DNA of 64,000 nucleotides from Faecalibacterium sp. (GCA_022652735.1 JALCRP010000005.1:1-64000), one strand, 5' to 3'. Numbered from the stretch's first letter, positions 25,246 to 32,660 are shown. The notes: generated by a model from the sequence alone, not told the origin. Numbers and translations: made by a program.

Positions 25246-26328
25246 TTACGCGCCTTTCTCATCATTTTTCTGCGCTACACTTTTCGGTGGAATTGGTGTG
25301 CCATCCGGCACGGTCATCGTTCGTTTTTGGCAGGGATAGCCGAAAGCTTCCGTCAGCTCGCCATCGGCAAAGCCAAGGCGTTTGTACAGTGCCCGCGCTG
25401 CCGTGCCCAGTGGGTCACCCTCCCGGTAGGTGGTGACGGAAAGCAATGTTCCCACCGGGAACTGCGCCGCCGCCGTTTCCACCAGCCTTGCCGCCAAACC
25501 ATGACGGCGATACTTCGGCGACACGGCAAGAAAATCAATCTCCTGCCGCTCCTTGGAGAAAAGAAGCGCAGCGGCAATGGTTTTGCCATCGCGGTATACC
25601 CACGCTTCGCCGCGCCGGATATACTCCGCAAGCTGGCCCTTGTATTTTGCTTCATCCAGTCCGGGGAAACTATCTTTGACGGCGCGGGCAAGCGCCATCC
25701 AGCCGGGAATATCCTCTGCGCTTGCCGGATAAGGGATGCGCAGCTCCTGATCGTCGGCGGGCATCCCCATCAGCAGGCTGACACCTTTTTTAATCTGCAT
25801 GCGATCCTGAAGGTAGGTGGCACTGTCCTCATGCAAAATAGCACTGCCCACACCGTGGGTCAGGTACAGCGCGGCGACCTCCGGCGAAAGCGCAGGTGGC
25901 ACGCCGTAATAAGCACTTTGAATGTCTACCACCTGCCGCAGATACGGCTCGATGATGGTCAGTGTGTGTTCCCGTATTGCCCAGCGCACGGTGCGGTGCA
26001 GCTTATCCGCATATTGCGCCCGAAACTTGGCGGTTTCACGCTCCATATACTCAAAAAAGTCTTGCATCAGCCGGCATGGATTACGCCTGCCGTGGGCAAC
26101 AAGCGCTGCAAAATCCGTGTCATAATGGGCAAAAAACAAATCCAGCACCGCGTCAAAAACATCATCTTTGTTTTTGAAGTAGTAATAGAATAATCCAACC
26201 TCGCCGCCCGCCTGATTCATAATGGAGCGCACTGAGGTACCGTCATAGCCGCTTTTCAAAAATAATTCCAAAGCAGCCTTGGCAATTTCATCTCGTTTTC
26301 CTCCATCAAGTGCCGGTTTTCTCGACAT
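25246..26328 (-). CDS. TetR repressor fused to a GNAT acetyltransferase domain
   Basis: 360 residues, nearly twice a normal TetR. Residues 10-60 are a TetR helix-turn-helix (RDEIAKAALELFLKSGYDGTSVRSIMNQAGGEVGLFYYYFKNKDDVF), residues 60-195 a ligand domain, and residues 200-345 a GNAT domain with acetyl-CoA loop LAVSPKYRRHGLAARLVE and end region ALYKRLGFADGE. The same chain could therefore repress DNA and acetylate a substrate or sense acetyl-CoA. It heads the minus-strand operon encoding the ABC exporter, ICMT-like and CPBP proteins, under a strong promoter bracketed by two identical operator-like sites. Confidence 0.9.
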   Translation of the reverse strand: MSRKPALDGGKRDEIAKAALELFLKSGYDGTSVRSIMNQAGGEVGLFYYYFKNKDDVFDAVLDLFFAHYDTDFAALVAHGRRNPCRLMQDFFEYMERETAKFRAQYADKLHRTVRWAIREHTLTIIEPYLRQVVDIQSAYYGVPPALSPEVAALYLTHGVGSAILHEDSATYLQDRMQIKKGVSLLMGMPADDQELRIPYPASAEDIPGWMALARAVKDSFPGLDEAKYKGQLAEYIRRGEAWVYRDGKTIAAALLFSKERQEIDFLAVSPKYRRHGLAARLVETAAAQFPVGTLLSVTTYREGDPLGTAARALYKRLGFADGELTEAFGYPCQKRTMTVPDGTPIPPKSVAQKNDEKGA

Positions 26329-26349
26329 AGCTGATCCTCCAAGTTTTTA

Positions 26350-26364
26350 TTGAATATTGCTCAA
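26350..26364. promoter_or_regulatory. Putative TetR-GNAT operator, promoter-proximal copy
   Basis: TTGAATATTGCTCAA, an imperfect palindrome with TTGA/TCAA arms. It covers the region just after the transcription start of the TetR-GNAT operon. An identical copy lies 59 bp away at 26409-26423. Two exact copies flanking a promoter strongly suggest a repressor pair site; assignment to the adjacent TetR-GNAT is inference. Confidence 0.65.
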
Positions 26365-26372
26365 TTTATTGT

Positions 26373-26401
26373 AGTATAATGTGGGGCTATTTGTGTGTCA
26401 A
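26373..26401 (-). promoter_or_regulatory. Promoter of the TetR-GNAT operon
   Basis: On the minus strand, -35 TTGACA (26401-26396), 17-nt spacer, -10 TATACT (26378-26373). This near-consensus promoter lies about 45 bases upstream of the TetR-GNAT start codon and between the two 15-bp operator copies. Confidence 0.8.
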
Positions 26402-26408
26402 TTCTTTT

Positions 26409-26423
26409 TTGAATATTGCTCAA
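26409..26423. promoter_or_regulatory. Putative TetR-GNAT operator, upstream copy
   Basis: Second exact copy of TTGAATATTGCTCAA, seven bases upstream of the -35 hexamer of the TetR-GNAT promoter. With the copy at 26350-26364 it brackets the promoter. Confidence 0.65.
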
Positions 26424-26474
26424 AGAATTCAAATGGATTTGCTGTCTTAGTCTGTCTAGCCCCAAATATAGGCC

Positions 26475-26514
26475 GCCGTCATTTGAACATCGTGATAAAC
26501 TACTGAATGACGGC
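26475..26514. repeat. Inverted repeat GCCGTCATT/AATGACGGC
   Basis: Nine-base arms separated by 22 bases, followed on the plus strand by CTTCTTTTCC. It resembles a weak terminator. It marks the start of a stretch of about 590 bases (26431-27101, apart from the hairpins) without a supported gene; a 71-codon plus-strand frame at 26507-26722 has no ribosome binding site. Confidence 0.35.
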
Positions 26515-26740
26515 TTCTTTTCCGCCAGCAGCCATGTGTTATCGAGCGCAAAAAACAGAGCCGGTAACGGCATTTAGCGGAGGATGTTCGGTTTACGAAA
26601 TCAAGGAATTTCCAGATTATAAATGTGTCATCGTCCGCGCTGGGTGGGATGCAGAGATATATAAAAGAGATTACCGGGCGGGCGAAAGCATCAAGCGCAC
26701 GTTGCTTTCCGATCACGGCTAAAACCAACAGCCGGGCTAC

Positions 26741-26781
26741 CGGATCGGGGTTTTTTCGATTTTTTAGAAAAATCCAATCCG
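26741..26781. terminator. Bidirectional terminator-like hairpin
   Basis: Arms CGGATCGGGGTTTTTT and GAAAAATCCAATCCG pair imperfectly, with T-rich sequence on both strands. The following 300 bases (26790-27080) are GC-rich and full of short inverted repeats such as CCAGGCCGGG and CGGTAAAACCG. They could encode a structured RNA or be element-end DNA; I cannot assign a gene. Confidence 0.4.
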
Positions 26782-27101
26782 GCGTCGCCGGGGGATGGCT
26801 CCCCCGCAGATCCCGCCCGCGCTGACAATGAAACATGTGCCCAGTCTAATGCCCGAGCGGTAAAACCGTCGCAGGCAATGAGGGTACGGTCTGGAAATGA
26901 CCAGGCCGGGTAACCACGCCCGTGAGGCTCGCCAGAGCCGGCTGCCAATGTCGTCTTTATCCGGGAAGTAGTGTCGAACAGGATGGTTGATCCCAGAAAC
27001 TACGGCGGCCACCGGCAACACGATCCCTTTTCAAAGCCTTTTCCTATGACCGCCGTCCTTGTGCAATCAACAACGGGCTCTTGAATAAAAAGGAATATTT
27101 G

Positions 27102-27311
27102 ATGAACGCAGAAAGCCTTTATCCCATTATGCTGCCGCAGGAACCGGACGTTCTAAACGTCGAGGACGTGGAACGAATCATCGGCGTCGGGCGGGCAACC
27201 GTCTACAAAATGATTCAAGACGGCCAGTTGCGCGGCGTTCTCGCCGGGAAGAAATACGTTGTGCCCAAAATATCCGTCATCTGCTACCTTGTCGGGGAGA
27301 ATGCCGTATGA
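27102..27311 (+). CDS. Excisionase-like helix-turn-helix protein (degenerate element)
   Basis: 69 residues from ATG 27102 after AAAAGGAATATT. The core VLNVEDVERIIGVGRATVYKMIQDGQLRGVLAGKKYVVPK is a MerR/excisionase-type helix-turn-helix. It precedes the broken integrase gene, the common xis-int order of tyrosine-recombinase elements. It would bend DNA at the element ends and favour excision. With the integrase damaged, it is probably an orphan. Confidence 0.75.
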   Translation: MNAESLYPIMLPQEPDVLNVEDVERIIGVGRATVYKMIQDGQLRGVLAGKKYVVPKISVICYLVGENAV

Positions 27312-27436
27312 TGTCACAAAACCATCGCCCTGCCCCTGTCAAGGGTGCAAATTTTACAATCACACGTTCGCATTCCGGTTCGCAGTGCTCTATACTGACG
27401 ATACCGACAGCGGTCCGTCAAGAAAGGAGCCGTAAT

Positions 27437-28590
27437 ATGAAAGACGAACCCGAAATACGCGAGAACGCCGTAGGAAGCGTTCAGCAAAAAGGAGATTATC
27501 TCTATACTGTCATCGCCGTTACCATCGGCGGAAAACGCAAACAGCACTGGGAGGCCACGGGCCTGCGCGCGATCCGCTGCTGTCCGACTACATGGATCAC
27601 TGGCTGAAACATATCTCGCACAACCTGCAGGTGCAAACCGTTTTATCCCATCAGCGCATGATCACCGCCAGCATCCGCCCGTTTTTTGATGCGCGGCAAG
27701 TCACCCTTTTGAGCCTGCGCCCGCAAGACATCGAGGATTTCTACGACACCTTTTATGAGCGCGGCTGCAAAGGCACTACCGTTATCCGCTATCACCAGAT
27801 TCTGAAGCAGGCGCTCAGCGCCGCGGTGCGCAAAGATCTGCTCCCCGCAAACCCGATGGACAAGGTCGACCGCCCGAAAAAGGCCGCCTTTGAAAGGCAG
27901 CACTACTCGGAAGAAGAAGTGCAAAAGTTGATTCAGATCTTTGCGGATGACCCGATGCGCATCCCCGTTACGCTGACGGCCTTTTACGGGTTTCGGCGCA
28001 GCGAGGTGCTCGGCTTAAAATGGGAGAACATCGACTTTGAAAACCGCACCATCAGTGTACAGCACAAAGTCCTCGCGATGCCGGGCACGAGCCGCACCGA
28101 GCTGATTGTCAGCGACCAGCTCAAAACAATATCCAGCCGCCGCACGCTGCCGCTGATTCCGGCGGCAGAAGCGCTTTTGAAAGATGAGCGTGCCCGGCAG
28201 GCGGAAAACCGCAAGGCGTTTCGCAAGGGGTACAACACCCGATACCTCGACATGATCTGCGTAAATGAGCTCGGGCAACTGATCAGCCCGGACTGCCTAA
28301 GCCAACATTTCTGGTTGATCTTGGAGAAAAACGGAATGCGGCACATTCGCTTTCACGATTTGCGCCACACCTGTGCAAGCCTGCTGCTTTCGCAGCATGT
28401 GGACATCAAGTACATCCAGCACTGGCTCGGGCATTCCAACTATTCAACGACCGCCGACATCTACGCACATCTCGCCACGGGTGCCGGAGAGGAAACCGCG
28501 CAAGCCATGATTCACGCCCTCGGGCTCGACAAAAAAGAAGTCCGGCAGCCAACCCTTACGGATTCGCTGCCGGACTCTGGCGGAGAGTAA
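27437..28590 (+). pseudogene. Tyrosine integrase with deleted/frameshifted N-terminal region
   Basis: The frame from ATG 27437 (AGAAAGGAGC site) gives the arm-binding start GSVQQKGDYLYTVIAVTIGGKRKQHWEATGL and then loses sense near 27566. The core-binding and catalytic part resumes in another frame at DPLLSDYMDHWLKHI and runs to 28590 with all active-site residues: Arg in GFRRSEVLG, HDLRHT, GHSNYSTT and Tyr in TADIYAHL. A deletion of the linker that normally joins these parts explains the break. Its stop codon lies inside the tRNA 3' half at 28578, which is usual for an integrase abutting its own att site. Confidence 0.75.
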
Positions 28591-28633
28591 GAGATTCGAA
28601 CTCTTGAGACCGTGAGGTCTACCTGATTTCGAG
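28578..28633 (-). pseudogene. tRNA-Ser(CGA) 3' half (left attachment site)
   Basis: Read on the minus strand: anticodon loop CTCGAAA, 3' anticodon strand TCAGG, variable arm GACC/GGTC, T arm AAGAG/CTCTT around TTCGAAT, acceptor 3' strand ACTCTCC, then GCCA. The D arm and 5' strands are absent; homology stops exactly at the anticodon loop. The missing partner strand CTTGA plus the same loop is found at 49039-49078, on the far side of the 20.4-kb element. The loop sequence TTTCGAG (plus strand, 28627-28633) is the shared core. Confidence 0.8.
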
Positions 28634-28643
28634 TATTTGTTTG

Positions 28644-28653
28644 GATTGGAAAA
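28644..28653 (+). repeat. Left-end box GATTGGAAAA
   Basis: Ten-base direct repeat starting 11 bases inside the left core; the other copy (49018-49027) ends 12 bases before the right core. In the circular form they would flank the core as GATTGGAAAA-11-core-10-GATTGGAAAA, as expected for integrase or excisionase contacts. Confidence 0.5.
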
Positions 28654-28820
28654 TCCGGGAGAAGCTTTGGAACAAATGGCACTGTCCCTCCAATTAAAAA
28701 CGAAAAATAAATATCGTAGAAGAGCGATATTTTACTATATTTTCATCTTTTCAAACCGCTCTTCGTTCCCTTTTTGATGACTATGGATTTTTTCGTAATT
28801 GACACGTTTCCTGTATTTTG

Positions 28821-28839
28821 GATAGAAAAAGTGATAGAA
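28821..28839 (+). repeat. Left-end GATAGAA repeats (two copies, 12-bp period)
   Basis: GATAGAA at 28821-28827 and 28833-28839, matching three copies near the right end (48926, 48937, 48955). Probable arm-type integrase sites. A TTGACA hexamer at 28799-28804 may be the -35 of a promoter for the leader of the RepA-like gene, though the -10 is poor. Confidence 0.45.
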
Positions 28840-28932
28840 AACCGGCAACGATGTCCGTTGCTGCAATCCCCCGCCGGTTTTCTTTTCTTCCTTCACAAAG
28901 CTGCTTTGGCCTTCGGGTCACGGCAGCTTTTT
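28837..28932 (+). promoter_or_regulatory. Two-hairpin leader before the RepA-like gene
   Basis: Hairpin 1: GAAAACCGGC (28837-28846) with GCCGGTTTTC (28873-28882), containing a small CAACG/CGTTG stem and followed by TTTTCTTCC. Hairpin 2: AAAGCTGC with GCAGCTTT (28897-28930) followed by TTCTTTTC. Both look like terminators placed between promoter and start codon, so replication-protein expression may be attenuated, perhaps by a countertranscript. No gene lies in 28634-28957. Confidence 0.45.
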
Positions 28933-28957
28933 CTTTTCTGAAAAGGAGACAAAACCT

Positions 28958-29833
28958 ATGGCAGTCTTTCGCGTTGAAAAAACCACCAACTACACCGTGA
29001 TGAGCAATGTTCATCTTCGAGATACCACACTCTCGCTCAAGGCCAAAGGCCTGCTGTCCTATATGCTGGCGCAGACAGATGATTGGGATTACAGCCTGCG
29101 TGGCCTCGCCAGCCAAAGCAAGGACGGCATCGACGGAATTCGAACCGCAATTCAGGAGCTAGAGGCACATCGCTACCTGCACCGGGAAAAAGTGCGCGAT
29201 GCACGCGGGCGCATTGTGGATTACGACTACCAAGTTTTCGAGCAGCCCTATGAAGAAGCAAAAAACTCAGATGCTTCTTGCAATTCTGACGAAACAACGG
29301 CATATTCACCAGAATTGGATTTTCCAAAAACGGGAAAGCCAAAAACGGCTTTTCCAAATACGGTTTCTCCAAAAACGGAAAATCCAACGCTACTAAATAC
29401 TAAGATACCAAATACGAAAGAACCAAGTACAAAAGGACTCAGTACTATCCATCTATCAGCAACAGAAAAGATGGATGAGAATGAGATCACGCAGCAATTC
29501 GAGGAGCAACTGGAGTACGACACGCTGAAAAAGCGTCTCGACCCGGCATTGTTGGATGAGCTGTTGCAGCAAATCGTGGAAATGTACTGCTGTCGAAGCG
29601 ATCAGCAATACATCGGCCAGCAGATTCAAAGCACCAAAGCTGTCCGCAACCGCTTGGACACGCTGAATGCAGAACACATCCAGTACATCATGGAATGCCT
29701 GCAAAACAATAGCACGCCGGTCAAGAACATTCGCGCTTATATGCGCACGGTGATTCTCAACGCCCCCAACACCATTGAGCATTATTATGAATCACAGGTC
29801 AACTGCCTGATGAACCGGAACAGGAGGAACTAA
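28958..29833 (+). CDS. Replication-initiator-like helix-turn-helix protein (DUF6017-type)
   Basis: 291 residues from ATG 28958 after AAAAGGAGAC. Residues 1-95 are a winged-helix domain (TLSLKAKGLLSYMLAQTDDWDYSLRGLASQSKDGIDGIRTAIQELE) as in RepA-type initiators of plasmids and integrative elements. Residues 115-160 are a low-complexity series of FPKT/NPT/TKxP units. The C-terminal part (LLDELLQQIVEMYC ... VKNIRAYMRTVILNAPNTIEHYYE) matches the DUF6017 region of such proteins. It probably starts replication of the excised circle or regulates it. First gene of the element's left module. Confidence 0.78.
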   Translation: MAVFRVEKTTNYTVMSNVHLRDTTLSLKAKGLLSYMLAQTDDWDYSLRGLASQSKDGIDGIRTAIQELEAHRYLHREKVRDARGRIVDYDYQVFEQPYEEAKNSDASCNSDETTAYSPELDFPKTGKPKTAFPNTVSPKTENPTLLNTKIPNTKEPSTKGLSTIHLSATEKMDENEITQQFEEQLEYDTLKKRLDPALLDELLQQIVEMYCCRSDQQYIGQQIQSTKAVRNRLDTLNAEHIQYIMECLQNNSTPVKNIRAYMRTVILNAPNTIEHYYESQVNCLMNRNRRN

Positions 29834-29834
29834 C

Positions 29835-30203
29835 ATGAACATTCGCTATGTGCAATGCGGTGACGTTTACCTGCCCGATTTTGCCCTGCCGGAGTCCGTC
29901 AGCCCGCATCTAGGGAAATACGGAAGGTTGCGGCTGGCTTATCTCAAAGAGAAGAAGTGCGATGCCTACACCGCTATGCTACTGAACGGCACGCTCAATG
30001 CCCATCTTTCTGAGGTGGATGCTGCGGCTCGCGCTATGCTGGAAGATCTGATTCCATCTATGGCAAAAGCACAGGGCATTACCGAGGCCTTAAAAACCGC
30101 CGATCCCATGGCGTGGGTGAGACAGATGAACAATATCAAGGCCTGCGCAGAGGAAATTGTGTTGGTGGAGCTTTGTTTTGGCGAAAGTGAGGCCGCATGG
30201 TGA
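29835..30203 (+). CDS. TnpV-like transposon protein
   Basis: 122 residues, two bases after the RepA-like gene. The pattern LGKYGRLRLAYLKEKKCDAYTAMLLNGTLNAHLSEVDAAARAMLEDLIPSMAKAQGITEALKTADPMAWVRQMNNIKACAEEIVL matches TnpV, a small helical protein common in Firmicute mobilizable transposons. Its biochemical role is not known. The next gene overlaps its end by seven bases, so they are translated together. Confidence 0.8.
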   Translation: MNIRYVQCGDVYLPDFALPESVSPHLGKYGRLRLAYLKEKKCDAYTAMLLNGTLNAHLSEVDAAARAMLEDLIPSMAKAQGITEALKTADPMAWVRQMNNIKACAEEIVLVELCFGESEAAW

Positions 30204-30796
30204 AGCCTGCTAATCCGATCTGCCGCGCCGATACCATTGCATGGGAAGCGTTGCCCACTACATTGAGTCTGGACATCTTTCGCAAGCTGTGCCACATCAG
30301 CAAAAAAACGGCACGGTATCTGCTGCAAAATGGTCTTGTGCCCTGCACCGATACCGGCAAAAAGACCAAGAACTATCGTATTCGCCGGGAAGATGTACAG
30401 AGCTACATGGAAAAGCGAGAAATCGCACCGGAGCAATACCCCAAGCCAAAAAATCTTTATGCGAATCCAAAGGTTTCTTACTTGATGGTCGCGCAGACAT
30501 TGTCGCAACGAACACAAGCATTCGAGCACCTTTTAGCCAGTGCTCCGGATGCTCTTAGCACGGCAGACCTATCTCAACTACTGCACTGCTCCGGCAGCAC
30601 CCTCTGCAAGTACTGCCGAAATCAAAGTATTCCGAACATCTGGCAGCGTTCGGCCTGGATTATTCCCAAAATTGGGCTGGCCGAAGCGCTTGCCAAAACT
30701 GAGCTTGCGCTCCCTTGTCCCACCAATCCAGAGCGTAAAACAGTATATTCCATTACGCCTTATCGGGCAAAAAAAGAAACGGAGAAAATCAAATGA
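30197..30796 (+). CDS. Helix-turn-helix DNA-binding protein (excisionase-like, two HTH regions)
   Basis: 199 residues. The first third holds LSLDIFRKLCHISKKTARYLLQNGLVPCTDTGKKTKNYRIRREDVQSYM, an excisionase-type helix-turn-helix with wing. A second region, LSTADLSQLLHCSGSTLCKYCRNQSIPNIWQRSAWIIPK (about residues 118-157), is a similar DNA-binding fold. It overlaps TnpV at its start and the ParM-like gene at its end, so it belongs to the replication/partition operon; likely a regulator. The exact family is not recognised. Confidence 0.6.
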   Translation: MVKPANPICRADTIAWEALPTTLSLDIFRKLCHISKKTARYLLQNGLVPCTDTGKKTKNYRIRREDVQSYMEKREIAPEQYPKPKNLYANPKVSYLMVAQTLSQRTQAFEHLLASAPDALSTADLSQLLHCSGSTLCKYCRNQSIPNIWQRSAWIIPKIGLAEALAKTELALPCPTNPERKTVYSITPYRAKKETEKIK

Positions 30797-31704
30797 AAAA
30801 TTCCATTATCATTGGCATTGACCACGGTTATGGCAACATCAAAACCGCCCACCATTGCTTCAAAAGCGGCGTAACCGCCTCAGAAACGGAGCCCACTTTC
30901 CGCAGCAGCCTGCTTATTTGCGAAGGACGCTACTACCAAATCGGCGATGCGCACAAAGAATTTGTCGCCGCCAAAATGCAGGATCAGGACTATTACATTC
31001 TCACCCTCGCTGCCGTTGCCGCGGAGCTGCACGACCGGCATCTGCAAGAGGCCAGTGTCCACCTGGCCGCCGGTTTGCCCCTTACTTGGGTCAGCACACA
31101 GAAAGAGGAATTCCGTGCCTATTTGCTGCAAAATCGTGAAGTGACATTCAACTTCAAGAGCACCGATTACCATGTGGAATTTACTGGCGCAGATATTTTC
31201 CCGCAAGGTTTTGCGGCGGTGGCCGACCACCTGCACGATTTCACCGGCATCAATATGCTGGCTGACATCGGCAATGGCACCATGAACCTCATGTACATCA
31301 ACGAGCGCCGCCCTGTGGCGCAGAAATGCTATACCGAAAAATTCGGAGTCAACCAGTGTGTTTTAGCCGTGCGGGAGCACGTTTTGAAGGAGCATGGCAC
31401 GGTGATGGAAGAAGCACTGATCGAGCGCATTTTACGCCACGGCACCGCCGACATTGATCGCGCTTATCTGGAAACGGTGCGGAATACCGCCGCCGAATAT
31501 GTTGCCGGAATCTTTGCGAAGCTTCGGGAGCGCGAATACAACCCTGCACTGATGCGGCTGTACCTAGTGGGCGGTGGCAGTTGCCTTGTGAGAAATTTCG
31601 GGCAGTACGATGTCCAGCGCGTTTTCATCAACGAAGATATTTGCGCAACCGCAAAGGGGTACGAAACATTGGCGCTCAAGCAGCTGCGCCGGATGGGAGG
31701 CTGA
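30793..31704 (+). CDS. parM: ParM/Alp-type actin-like partition ATPase
   Basis: 303 residues, overlapping the preceding gene by four bases (ATGA). Actin-fold motifs are visible: phosphate 1 IGIDHGYGNIKT (7-18), phosphate 2 LADIGNGTMNLMYI near 153-166 and the adenosine motif LYLVGGGSCLVRNF near 255-268. ParM-like filaments push sister plasmids apart, bound by an adaptor at a centromere. Together with the ribbon-helix-helix protein downstream and the repeated TGGCAG boxes behind it, this looks like a complete type II partition system on an integrated element. Confidence 0.85.
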   Translation: MKNSIIIGIDHGYGNIKTAHHCFKSGVTASETEPTFRSSLLICEGRYYQIGDAHKEFVAAKMQDQDYYILTLAAVAAELHDRHLQEASVHLAAGLPLTWVSTQKEEFRAYLLQNREVTFNFKSTDYHVEFTGADIFPQGFAAVADHLHDFTGINMLADIGNGTMNLMYINERRPVAQKCYTEKFGVNQCVLAVREHVLKEHGTVMEEALIERILRHGTADIDRAYLETVRNTAAEYVAGIFAKLREREYNPALMRLYLVGGGSCLVRNFGQYDVQRVFINEDICATAKGYETLALKQLRRMGG

Positions 31705-31709
31705 TTGCG

Positions 31710-32120
31710 ATGCAAGAGAAAAACATCATCAACACCAATATTCGCCTAGATTTAAACCGAGAAGCAGACCGAAAAGCCTGGGCCTATTTGCAGGCCATGG
31801 ATCGCAAGAGGTACAAATCCTACTCCCGTGCCGTTGTGACCGCCATCAACGAATTGTTTGATCGAAACGCTGCTTTGGCGAAAGATCCTTATGTCGAAAC
31901 CCGCGTGAAAGAGGATGCCTTTTTGAGCAAAGTGCTGGCAACCATTGAGAAAGGCGCAAAGGAATCCATGCCGGTTGTTTTGGCGGCCAGCCTGTTTCAA
32001 GCCTTTCAGCCCGGAGCCATTGCGGCAATTTCCGGCAGTCAAGCAGTTCCCGCGTCCGCCACTCCGCAAAACAGCGCCGAGGACGAGCAAGCCGCCATGG
32101 ATTTTTTGAACGGATTCTAA
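31710..32120 (+). CDS. ParR-like centromere-binding adaptor
   Basis: 136 residues from ATG 31710 after GGGAGG; the longer frame upstream overlaps parM. The N-terminus INTNIRLDLNREADRKAWAYLQAMDRKRYKSYSRAVVTAINE fits a ribbon-helix-helix DNA-binding domain, and the disordered C-terminal tail ends in an acidic-hydrophobic patch AMDFLNGF that could contact ParM, as in ParR proteins. Six bases separate it from parM. The assignment rests on position and fold pattern. Confidence 0.65.
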   Translation: MQEKNIINTNIRLDLNREADRKAWAYLQAMDRKRYKSYSRAVVTAINELFDRNAALAKDPYVETRVKEDAFLSKVLATIEKGAKESMPVVLAASLFQAFQPGAIAAISGSQAVPASATPQNSAEDEQAAMDFLNGF

Positions 32121-32123
32121 TTA

Positions 32124-32277
32124 CTGCCATTTTGAAGCAAAGCAGCAGTAAATTCTTTCAATTTGGCTGCCGAGTGGCAGAAATAATCCGCACAAATGGC
32201 AGGGTACAAAAATACGATTTTAGCGGTCGAAAAAACAATTCTGTCATTCGAGGAGCTTTTCGGCAGTTCATTGGCAG
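32124..32277. promoter_or_regulatory. Candidate parC centromere: TGGCAG iterons
   Basis: The 197 bases between the ParR-like gene and DUF3847 contain TGGCAG at 32175, 32197 and 32272, its complement CTGCCA at 32124, and one-mismatch forms at 32167 (CTGCCG) and 32261 (CGGCAG). Such iteration next to a parMR pair suggests the centromere or an autoregulatory operator. Spacing is irregular, which weakens the case. Confidence 0.4.
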
Positions 32278-32317
32278 AGAATTCCCCCGTTTTAGCAGAA
32301 AGAAGGTGTTTCCAGTT

Positions 32318-32524
32318 ATGATCGACACGCAAAAAGAACTTTTACAGGCACGCCATCGTCTGGAGGAAGCGCAGGCGCGGGACCGGGTGCAGGAACGCAA
32401 ACAGCGCACCCGCAGATTGATTCAGGAAGGTGCCATTTTAGAGAAAGCGTTTCCACCGGCTGTGAACATGGCGTTGGATGCGTTGCAGGACGAGCTTACC
32501 GCAAGGCTCAGCGGCGGCCCGTAA
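32318..32524 (+). CDS. DUF3847-like small protein
   Basis: 68 residues from ATG 32318 after AGAAGGTG. A single charged helix: ELLQARHRLEEAQARDRVQERKQRTRRLIQEGAILEK, then VNMALDALQDELTARL. Small DUF3847 proteins sit directly before MobA/MobL relaxase genes in many Firmicute elements, as here, and may assist the relaxosome. Function unproven. Confidence 0.75.
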   Translation: MIDTQKELLQARHRLEEAQARDRVQERKQRTRRLIQEGAILEKAFPPAVNMALDALQDELTARLSGGP

Positions 32525-32540
32525 GGGCTGCTTCTCTCCC

Positions 32541-32660
32541 GGAAGGGCGCACTTACTCACCACCCGGCAAGCCGGGCGGTGGTAGCCCCTTCGGGGTGCG
32601 TGCGCTCGCTGCGGCGAGAAGATGCGGCACTATCGCGGGCAAACCCGATTTGCAAATCGG
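32541..32660. other. Origin of transfer (oriT), MOBQ type
   Basis: On the minus strand at 32555-32544 the sequence TAAGTGCGCCCT appears, identical to the nick region known for RSF1010-like MOBQ plasmids. Next to it are an imperfect hairpin of CCACCCGGC/GCCGGGCGG arms (32560-32582), a CCCC-TTCG-GGGG stem and a perfect palindrome CCGATTTGCAAATCGG (32645-32660) enclosed by TGCGGCA/TGCCGCA arms. It lies between DUF3847 and the relaxase gene, the expected place. The rest of 32525-32789 has no gene. Confidence 0.75.

Noticed and set aside
27592..28590. Shorter functional integrase starting at 27592
   Set aside because: It would lack the arm-binding domain and has no ribosome binding site there; the matching N-terminal piece lies in another frame just upstream, so it is a broken gene.
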